A stretch of 64,000 nt of DNA from Dactylis glomerata (lineage: Eukaryota; Streptophyta; Magnoliopsida; Poales; Poaceae): positions 964,993 through 1,028,992 of the forward strand of contig QXEO01000338.1 in the NCBI GenBank assembly GCA_007115705.1. The letters are read 5' to 3'. Within the stretch, counting starts at the first letter, position 1, and every line of letters starts with the position of its first letter. Positions 55,897 through 64,000 of this stretch are shown here, one piece after another. The notes beneath the pieces are model-generated. The model did no database searches and had not been told where the DNA came from. It saw only the letters and a list, made by a program, of their open reading frames with translations. The position numbers and the translations under genes were made by a program.

Positions 55897-58416
55897 TCAT
55901 GTAGGCGCCATAAAAGAGCTTAAGGCAAAGGCGCTATATAAGAACTTGAAGCAAGAGAGAGCATCAAAAAGCAGATATGAAACACATTTAAATCTAAACC
56001 ACTTTCTATAAAAAATAGTCTTGTAAAGAGACAAGTCTTGAAAGCGCAAAGCAAAAAGCATAGGAAGGCAAAACAAGCATACCTTCAAGAGTTGCAACAT
56101 AAAGAGGGGAAACTCAATATTGTTGAGATCCATCAAGCCATGTTTACCTCTCTCATAATAACTTTCAGTACCATCATGAATAGAACTAACAATATAACTA
56201 TCACATAAAGCATCCCTATCATGAGCCACATGCATAAAAGGATTAATACTCACCACATGAACAATCGTAGTAGGAGCAGATTCAACAGAATAATTATTCT
56301 CATCACCATAATCATCAAAAATAGGAGGCATATTGTAATCATAACTATTTTTCTCCTCAAAAGTAGGTGAACTGAAAACATTATACTCATCATCATAACC
56401 ATCATAAACTAGAGGTTTAGTATCATCACAAGCTAGAGAACAACTATTTCGCAAAGCATATTCATCAAACATATCATCGTAAGAGGGAACATGGATAGTA
56501 CTAATGGTACAACAATTATTTACCTTAGAATTGGTACCAAAAAGATTTTCAATATCAAAAGTAGAGTGCTTTTCCCAATCATGATCACTAACATAGGTAA
56601 CAGGCATGGGAACATCATCCCAATCAGAATTATCATAATCTATAGCGGGACCATAATGCTTAGGGGAAAATACCTTGTCCTCTCGCCTTTTACTCCTCTT
56701 CTTCTTCTTCATACTCTTCTTACTCTCTCCTTTAGGAGGGAGAGACTTGAAGGGCATCTTCTCCACATATCCTTTAGGAGGGAAAGGCATCTTCTCCACA
56801 TAATCTGGTTTGCTGACAGAAACAACAGAAGAAACTTTGGAGGATTCCTCATCTCTATTAATAAGATCGAAACATCTATTAGTCCTGTCATAGCTTGGCA
56901 AAACATCATGTTTTATAAGATTTTGTATGTAAGTATTTGCGAGGCAATCTTTAGCACAATAGAGACGACAACCACGAAGGATGCTATTAATATCAACATC
57001 TCTCATATCAACCAAAGAAATCTTTCTAGACATCTCTTCACACTCCAAAAACAAAGTAAGCTCATCATGCTGATTGAGAGTAATATTATCATCACAATAT
57101 AAATTTGCGGTACTCATTCGATTAATTGGGCATTGAAAATTAAAGTGACCCGTTTTATCGCAAAGTTCACAAAGAAAAGGATAAAGCTCACAAACCCTTT
57201 CACCAAGCTCGTCTAGATCCCTGAGCCACATATTGGTTTCTTCATTCCCGTGGGTGATGCAATAATCTTCCTTGTTGTGACTCTGTTCACAAGGTCTATG
57301 TACTCCACAAAAATTAACATGCTTATAGGAAATAGGACTTTCAGAGGTTCGAGCATGTTTATTGCAATCATCAACAACAATATCATTTTCTACGCAAGTG
57401 TCCTTACAAGGTTCATGATACATGTCCCCATTTCCTTTAGGAACATTCATATGGGAAGCAAAGGCTTTAAAGAAATCAACCATAATTTGAGGATCAAGAC
57501 CATACTTAGCACTAAGCTCTTGAAAACTAGCAGTTTCAGCAAAAGACTTAATGCAATCAAACTCGTAATTCATACCTGATCCTTTACCTTTGTCGCTATC
57601 CCAACCTTCAATATTGTTTTGAATTGTTTCAAGCAGATCCCACTTGGTGTCAACATCCTTGCTTGTGAAAGACCCATCAAAGCATGCATCTAGATAGTCC
57701 TTGTAATATCCTAAAAGCCTTGCATAAAAATTATTAATAACAATATTACGGGGAAGATCATGAATAGGACATTTGTGCATTAGTAACTTCAATCTTCCCC
57801 ACACTTGGGCAATGCTTTCTCCCTCATGCGGAGGAAAATTATAAATGTAATTCCTATCTTTATAAACCTCACTAGAAGGATAGAATTTAGAATAAAAGAG
57901 AGGTACAATTTCCTCCCAGTCAATAGATCGACCATCCTTCAGTGTTTTATACCATTCCTCAGCTCTGCCTTTCAGTGATAAAGAAAATAGCTTCTTCTTA
58001 ACTCGGTTCATCGAAATACCTGCACACTAGAACAACTCGCATAATTCATGTATAAAAAGCAAATGATCACCAGGATGGACAGTTCCATCTCCTAAATAGC
58101 AGTTATCCATAGCACGTTCAACAATCTTCATAGGTATTTTAAAAGGATGAGGAGCACAAGCATCATTAGAAACATCACATATGGGAGATAAAATATCATT
58201 AGAGCAAACTTTCTCCACTAAAGCTGGGGAACAAAAAATATCATGCTTAACAAAACCAGCTTCCCCAAGCTTAGACTTTTCCATAGCATTAGCAATAACA
58301 GTATTCAAAGCATTCGTACTAATAACATTGCTATGCGAAATAAGCTCCAAAGGTTTTTCAATTTTCTCTTCAAATCTAAACTCAGGAAAAAGACTAAAGA
58401 ACTCTTTATTTTCCAT
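55897..58416 (-). pseudogene. Gag of the gag-only element, one nonsense codon
   Basis: From ATG 58416 the frame runs 129 codons to TAG at 58027-58029 and continues in the same frame to 55897, about 840 codons in all. Gag domain at about 45-260 (KIPMKIVERAMDN, KGRAEEWYKTLKDGRSIDWE, CPIHDLPRNIVINNFYARL), zinc knuckle CELCDKTGHFNFQC near codon 420, then a long low-complexity C-terminal part rich in Asp, Tyr and Ser. The homologous gag at 1-521 reads Arg at the TAG position. Gag would package the element RNA. A single change separates it from an open frame, so decay is recent. Confidence 0.88.
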
Positions 58417-58529
58417 TAGGCCTAACTAGTGAAAATAAAAACAAGAAACAAAAAGATATAATTGCAGAATCTAAAGGAAATAACTCCGAGCACTCACACA
58501 GGAGGATGCGAGTACCTTTTACCTTACCT

Positions 58530-58546
58530 CCCCAACAATGGCGCCA
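58530..58546 (-). other. Primer-binding site of the gag-only element
   Basis: TGGCGCCATTGTTGGGG on the minus strand, 10 bp inside the 5' LTR. Confidence 0.7.
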
Positions 58547-58556
58547 GAAAAGAGCT

Positions 58557-59991
58557 TGATGTCTACGCATGCGTCTGTTCTTGTAGACAGTGTTGGGCCT
58601 CCAAGTGCAGAGGTTTGTAGAACAGCAGCAAGTTTCCCTTAAGTGGATCACCCAAGGTTTATCGAACTCAGGGAGGAAGAGGTCAAAGCTATCCCTCTCA
58701 AACAACCCTACAATTACGATACAGAAAGTCTCTTGTGTCCCCAACACACCCGATACACTTGTTAGATGTATAGGTGCACTAGTTCGGCGAAGAGATAGTG
58801 AAATACAAGCGGTAGTGATGATTATAAGTAGTAAATGTAATCTCAAATAAATATCGCTGCAAGCAAACATGTAACAAAACTGAAAGGAAACGGTGTGCAA
58901 TGCTTGAAAACAAGGCCTAGGGATCATACTTTCACTAGTGGACACACTCCCAACAAATATAACATAATTGAACCAATAGATACTATCATCAGTATGCAAC
59001 TCAAAACAATTCTCCAATGGAAAACGAACGCTAATCATGCGTAGGGCTACGAAGCACTCCTCAAAGTCCGTATGAACCCAAACTAGATTGTCCCACACTA
59101 TCACCGTGAACGCACTAGATGGTTCCAACAAACACCAACAATTCATAGAGACATTAACCAAAAAGACACACATAATGAGCACACTAGTCACCTTCCCATT
59201 ACGATACGAGGTGTCTCCGGAGTTTACAATAATAAAGCACGGGAGTAGCATAATATCTGAATAATAACATCTACCAATTCAACTAGATACAAAGTTCACG
59301 ATCACATAAAGATCACATCATGGGAGAGAGAGGTGAACCACATAGCTACCGATAGAGCCCTCAGCCCCGGGGGAGAACTACTCCCTCCTCATCATAGGAG
59401 ACAACAAGGTTGATGGAGATGGCGGTGAGGTCGATGGAGATGGCGGAGACGGTGATGGAGACCGATGGAGATGGCTCCGGGGGCACTTCCCCGTCCCGGC
59501 AGGGTGCCAGAATAGAGACTTCTGTCCCCCGAAATTTGTCTTCGACGGCGGCGGCGCTGCGGAATTGTTCTGGAAATTTTGCCGATTGATTTAGCGTTTG
59601 GACTTCGAGAGGCTTTAAATGGGTGGAGAGGAGGCATTAGTGGGCCACCAGGGGGGCCTCACCACCCCTGGGCGCGGCCAGGAGGGGGGCACGCCCCCTC
59701 ATGGTGTGCCTTCCCTCTGGCCCCCCTCCGACTCTCGTTCGGTCTTCGGTCCACTTCCGGGAAAAATAGGGGTTCTGGAACTTATTTCGTCCAATTCCGA
59801 GAATATTTCCTATGTAGCATTTCTGAAACACAAAAACAGCGGAAAACAGGGAACTGACACTGTGGCATCTTGTCAATAGGTTAGTTCTGGAAATCGCATA
59901 AAAATGCCACAAAGTGTAACGAAACACAAGGCAAATGGTGTAAAAACAAGCATGGAGCATCAAAAATTATAGATACGTTTGAGACGTATCA
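58557..59991 (-). repeat. 5' LTR of the gag-only element
   Basis: Same ends and length as 51521-52957, and homologous throughout. It would contain the promoter (a TTTAAAG-type element near 59614-59622 on the minus strand). Frame 58406-59251 is a shadow. Confidence 0.95.
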
Positions 59992-61593
59992 ATGATGTTG
60001 AAGATTCATTGGAGGGAACTAGCTCGACTATGTCCCCTCCTCCTTCTCATTCAGAAGATCCTAGTCTCGACAGAAAGAGGAAGCGCGTTGAGGAACTCAT
60101 TTCTTCGAGTACCTCCACTTCCAAAGCTGCTATCGGGGAGCCTTCTGCTCCCAATGAAGATGACGAACTTTACGACCTTTTAAACTCGTGAGTTTTTTGC
60201 AAACTCGAAATTTTATCTTTCAGTTTTTTCTTTTGGCTTACTTGAAGTCTTTGCTTTTCACTCCTTTTGCAGTGACAACGAGACGCCGAAGGAGAAAACT
60301 GGCACCGCTCCCATTGTTGATGCTCCTGCTTCCAATGAACCGCCCTCTTCAGAGGCCGGTGCGGTGGTGAAGTCGCCAGAGGCCCCTATCAAGAAGGATA
60401 AATCTCGTGCTTCTAAGCGTCTGAAGAAAGCAGCTACGATTAGCACTTCTCTTGATACCCATCGACCGGTGACTCCTGGTGATGATGTAAGTACTTTTTT
60501 CCCTGCAACTTGTTCTTTGACTTGCTTGGCTTTTCTACTCATATTTTCCTTTTATAGATTTTGATGAAGAAGTTTGTCGCTTTGGGCACTGAATGCATCG
60601 AGTTCCTGAAAGCTGCTCGAGCTTCCCAGGGTAAGCTTTTTTTTACTATGTTATACCTTCTGCCTGTCTCGCTGATTTTCTTCTAATTCTCTACTGTCCT
60701 TTATTTTTCCCTTTGCCATGCTGCAGATGCTTTGGCGACGGCCAATGCTCGCATAGCATCCCTTGAAACCGAACTCGAAGCTTCCCAAAAAGCCTGGGAT
60801 GTTGCCACTGCAGCTAAGACCACTGCTGAGAAATCTGCTAAAGCGGCAACGACCAATGCGAAGAAAGCGGAGAGGGCACTTGCTGATGCTAATCAGGAGC
60901 GCATTTAGAGAGAAGAAGCCATCACCAAGCATTTGAACCAAGTTTCGGCTCTTGCTGGTGGTAAGTTTCTTTCTGCTCTTCTCATTGTCTGCTTGCTCAT
61001 TTTGCGGATGGTCACTTATTTTTTCCTTTTTGTTTCTGCTTGCAGAGAAAATTGGGGTATCTTTAGCGCCGTTGCAACCAGTTGACGAGGATCCTCTCAT
61101 GGCAGCAGTGAATTTGCTTGAGTTGCACTGGATATCTATCCAGGAAGTTCTCGAGGTGACTCGCCGCATGATAACGCGGTTTTTTGTCAGGTTGTGGCCG
61201 AAGAAGAAAGCCGACATGCCCGCTACTGACCTCAAGAAGCTTGCCGCCGTCTTTGACACCGCTGAAGACCCTATCTTGTCGATGAAGGGCCGTTCGGTGA
61301 AATGGGGCACCGAAGGGGCTATTGCCCTTGCCTATTCACATGGCAAGGAGGTTGATTGGGAGAAGGTTAGCTCTTCTCATGGTCGACCTCTTTCGAAGTT
61401 GCGGGGTTTCTTTGAGAAGACGAAGAAATACGCGCCGGGCATCATGTCCATTATCACTCCTTCAGCGGCTTCTTCGACTTCTACTCCAATTCCTTCGACT
61501 CCTACGACAAGTGGGTCGATGCCTCCGCCCAACGCTGGTGCTACTTCTTCCGCGCCTACTTCTGCCACGGATCCTGATGACGAGGTGGCGTAG
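59992..61593 (+). pseudogene. Antisense gene 1 of the Tat element, 3' part
   Basis: Exons: to 60187, 60273-60486, 60558-60630, 60727-60960, 61046-61593, all with GT-AG borders and matching phases. The protein continues with Ser/Pro-rich and charged text (KRKRVEELISSS), a Lys-rich segment, an Ala/Lys/Glu coiled coil (RIASLETELEASQKAW), and ends GSMPPPN...DDEVA. An in-frame TAG at 60906-60908 interrupts the coiled coil, and the frame across the insertion site is off by one. The intact parent would be about 800 residues. Lesions are mild, consistent with loss of function after the insertions. Confidence 0.75.
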
Positions 61594-61759
61594 ACTTAGT
61601 CTTCCCTTGTAGTATGCATTTCTTTTGGTGTAGTGAACTTTATTTATATTTTGCCCGAGAACTAGTCATAGGACTTGTACTCTTTGTAAATACTTTTCCT
61701 TTATGAAATGTCGTGCTTGCTTGAGTTTCTAAGATGCTTTCTTTTTCTTTCTGTTGGCT

Positions 61760-62699
61760 TCCAGCCTATGCATGCGGGTGGGTCGCCAGGTCATGGCCGG
61801 GCATCGCTTCCCGCCGATATGTTCGGCTCCAAAGTTTCTTCGCCTCCTCGCTCTTCTTGTCGATGTACTGAATATTTGTCGAGGATTTCGGACCTTGAAG
61901 GCCGTTTGTCCTTGATGAAGCGTCAGACAAAGATTGCTTTGGACAAGGCTAGCAAATCTTGCGGCTTTATGAAACAGATATCCACACTTGAGGATAAGGT
62001 GTCGGGTCTGGTGGCCAAAATCGTGCATCTTGAAGAATGTGACTCCTTTCTTATTGGTATCGTTAGTCTGTCTATGAGATGTTGTGATGTAAGATTCCTT
62101 GCAGCCTTTCTCTTTTTCATTTTACTCCATTATTGTTGGTTAATATCTTTTCGTATCTCAGGTACTTGCCTAGACCTTGTTGGTGAGACCCGTTGCGTTT
62201 CTGAATGAACTGCGGCTCTCGAGAGAAAGCATCAGAGGGAACCGGCAGTTTGTGGTCTGATCCCCGATGCCATCGTGCCATTGTGCTTCTTCAAGATCGT
62301 GCTCAGCATATTGGGGAAGCGATTGATGGTTGTCAAAGATCTTTGACGCCCATGTATTCTATCATGCTCCCTCGCAATCCTCTGCCTGGAAGCCTTCCGC
62401 AGCTACTCGATGCTTTTAGATCTAGTCAGCGAATTCATCGGCTGATAGAGCTCAACTTGGTGGCTGGCGCCAATTTTGCTCTTGGGTGGATACGTAAGTG
62501 GCATCCAAGGCTCAATTATAGTTCTATGTCACTAGGTTTTCCTCCAGGGGGAGTTAGGTTGCGAGTCCACATGGATGCTACCCTTCAACCAGCAAGGAGG
62601 ATCATAGCTAGGTTGCTTCAAGAGGATGCCGCGTTTTTCCGCGAGCACCATTACTTAAATCCTTTAGGGGTAGATGATTCTGATCAGCCAATGTTGTGA
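61760..62699 (+). CDS. Antisense gene 2 of the Tat element (unknown protein)
   Basis: At least two plus-strand coding blocks. About 61760-62085 has GRASLPADMFGSK and a heptad-like coiled coil (ISDLEGRLSLMKRQTKIAL). 62205-62699 has HRAIVLLQDRAQHIGEAIDG, MYSIMLPRNPLPGSLPQLL and FALGWIRKWHPRLNYSSM and ends with TGA. An intron near 62090-62160 (TGTGATGTAAGATTCC ... TATCTCAGGTAC) probably joins them. The exact gene model and start are uncertain. It resembles the second half of the antisense proteins seen in related grass elements, by style only. Function is unknown. Confidence 0.5.
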
Positions 62700-62861
62700 T
62701 GCTCACATTGCATATATACTTTTGTATGTAGAACGCGAGAGTTTCTGTTTCTGAGTCCTTTTATCAGAAATTTTGTTTTATTCTCAAAGCGTTTATGTGT
62801 TTAATGCGTTTACTGCAGTTTGTTTAAAGACACGTAAACTCGAATAGGAGGAACTTTGTCT

Positions 62862-63351
62862 TTATTTATGCTTGTAATGTAAGATACATGGGTTGTCCCA
62901 AGAGATCCGGCCAATGACCTGTGTTCTGGATCTAGAGGGCATTGCCCTAGAATAGCTCGTGGCTTTTACAGCCTTATTTTTGTACTCTACTTTTTTGTTG
63001 TACTTGTTGCCCATGTCGCCGCGATCTTCTCCTCTTCTCCTGTAGACTTCTCTTGTTCTGACCACTGTATCCACGGTTTTTTCATCTCTGGCTCTACCGG
63101 GTGCCCTTCGAGTTATTGTGCGATTCCTGTAGTCACGCTTTTTTGCTTGGTCTTTGGGTTCTCCGTAGCTTGCCATCATGCCGAAGTTTTGGGCCATCTT
63201 GTGAAATTCCCTGTCGCATAGATCCGATAGCTCGAAGCTTCCTTTTACTATGATAATTCCATTGGGTCCTGGCATTTTTAGTACCAGGTATGTGTAGTGA
63301 GATACTGCCATGAATCGCGAAAACGCGGGTCGCCCGAGGATCGCGTGATAT
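62862..63351 (-). pseudogene. Gypsy polyprotein remnant, protease-RT linker
   Basis: On the minus strand: YHAILGRPAFSRFMAVSHY, LVLKMPGPNGIIIVKGSFEL, CDREFHKMAQ. These are the residues that follow the aspartic protease in Tat-type pol. Reading then becomes Arg-rich and stops at 62862; reverse transcriptase, RNase H and integrase do not follow. Upstream, at 63352, another element cuts it. Frame 63133-63375 is a shadow. Confidence 0.75.
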
Positions 63352-64000
63352 TGTTGAAAGAGCATTTGCCCCCATGTGTGGTTTTGGTAATTAATGACAA
63401 TCCCTATGGACTAATGTTTGCATCGAGTTATATTTGTAGGACTTGTCCGTAGACAACGCTTGAGCCATATGTTGGTTTCAAGGTTGTAAGAAGATGCAAA
63501 TAAAGAAGTTTATGTGATGATCAAGGGAGTTGAGCCTATATAGAGTGTGTCTTGAGGAATAAGTTGGGGTGAGCACTCATGTGCATTCTCAAGACATCAT
63601 CATTATGAAGGAAGAAGTTTAAGTGCAATGTTGATCAAGTCGAAGCGCAAGTTCAAGTGTCTCTCCCATTGTGAAGTATTGGGGAGCAATCCGCAAGTCT
63701 TCACCGAGCAAGCGCAATCAAGAAAGGTAGTCCAACTTGAGAAGATCAAGATCGTCTCCGTCTAGCTCAAGTGGAATGCGCAAGGCAAAGGTTTGATCTT
63801 GATAGGTTTTCTTTCTTCCCGGTCTCATAGTGTTTGGGAGACCGAGTTTTAGGATCGATAGTCGTACTATCAAGAGGGGCTCTTGAGTGAGTAACCTTAT
63901 TCGTATCGTTCGGAGAGAGCTCAAACTTTTGCATACTTTGCATCATCTTTCTTGGTTCTTATTTGGATTTTCTCTATGTGAGGTTTTAGAGCTTGTGGTT
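63352..64000 (+). mobile_element. Start of another LTR-like element (runs off the window)
   Basis: Sequence changes abruptly from pol to TGTTGAAAGAGCATTTGCCC, a TG start like an LTR, and continues without coding frames to the window end. Its orientation and family cannot be settled from this part. Frame 63718-63924 has no recognisable domain. Confidence 0.5.

Larger units (their letters stand above)
51521..59991 (-). mobile_element. Complete gag-only gypsy retrotransposon, 8471 bp
   Basis: LTRs at 51521-52957 and 58557-59991, target duplication ATGAT on both sides (51516-51520, 59992-59996), PBS at 58530-58546 and a gag pseudogene. No protease, reverse transcriptase or integrase was found, so it depends on another element's enzymes. 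Nine substitutions in the first ~296 LTR bases (about 3%) show it is not brand new. Confidence 0.93.
47149..63351 (-). mobile_element. Tat-lineage gypsy element, reduced, with antisense genes
   Basis: Minus-strand order: a gag-pol linker remnant (63351-62862), two antisense plus-strand genes, a polypurine tract and the 3' LTR (47460-47149). Reverse transcriptase, RNase H and integrase are absent, so it is a deletion derivative. Antisense ORFs between pol and the 3' LTR are known in Tat elements (Grande, RIRE2 types). The right end is lost to another insertion at 63352, and two younger retroelements lie within. Confidence 0.75.

Noticed and set aside
58406..59251. 281-codon minus-strand frame resembling 51478-52215
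   Set aside because: Both are LTR copies of the same non-coding sequence, so the similarity reflects the LTR and not a protein.
49851..59996. Solo LTR and 5' LTR read as one 10-kb element
   Set aside because: The outer flanks do not match, the LTRs are in opposite orientation, and each part has its own exact target duplication.

Overview
This is eukaryotic, almost certainly grass (Triticeae-type: wheat, barley, goatgrass) nuclear DNA. It is dense in nested transposable elements. The few host genes have GT-AG introns, Stowaway MITEs sit in and near them, and the CACTA, MULE and gypsy elements are of types common in grasses. The species call is an inference from element style, not a database match.

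Layout. 1-2153: 5' end of a minus-strand gypsy LTR element (gag, PBS, LTR), inserted in the ORF2 gene of a minus-strand CACTA transposon (CACTA-1, 2154-10440) that also carries a decayed TNP2 transposase. 10441-28510: a small F-box cluster with one minus-strand fragment and three plus-strand paralogues. Paralogue 1 is split by a complete 9.17-kb CACTA (CACTA-2, 12430-21595, 3-bp target duplication ATG). Paralogue 2 is 5'-truncated and split by a LINE-like retroposon. Paralogue 3 is nearly intact. CACTA-2 has lost its transposase. It keeps a complete six-exon ORF2 with a Ulp1-type protease domain, and carries two antisense genes related to each other, of a family I cannot assign.

28976-41383 is the gene island. 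It holds an eight-exon bacterial-type RecA recombinase gene with a probable organelle presequence, and a seven-exon BAT1-type amino-acid permease gene. Both are on the minus strand and I could reconstruct both without a break.

41808-46665 is a transposase-less Mutator-like element with ~160-bp TIRs and 9-bp target duplications. It carries a zf-XS (SGS3-type) protein gene and a GRF zinc-finger gene, both transcribed toward the left TIR. A Stowaway MITE lies directly against its right target duplication.

47149-63351 is a minus-strand Tat-lineage gypsy element reduced to an LTR, a gag-pol linker remnant and two antisense (plus-strand) genes. A solo LTR (49856-51483, TSD CCGAG) and a complete gag-only element (51521-59991, TSD ATGAT) are nested inside its first antisense gene. 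From 63352 to the end another LTR-like sequence begins.

Functionally only RecA (organelle DNA repair), BAT1 (amino-acid transport) and perhaps F-box paralogue 3 look like host genes. The rest is transposon coding capacity and cargo.
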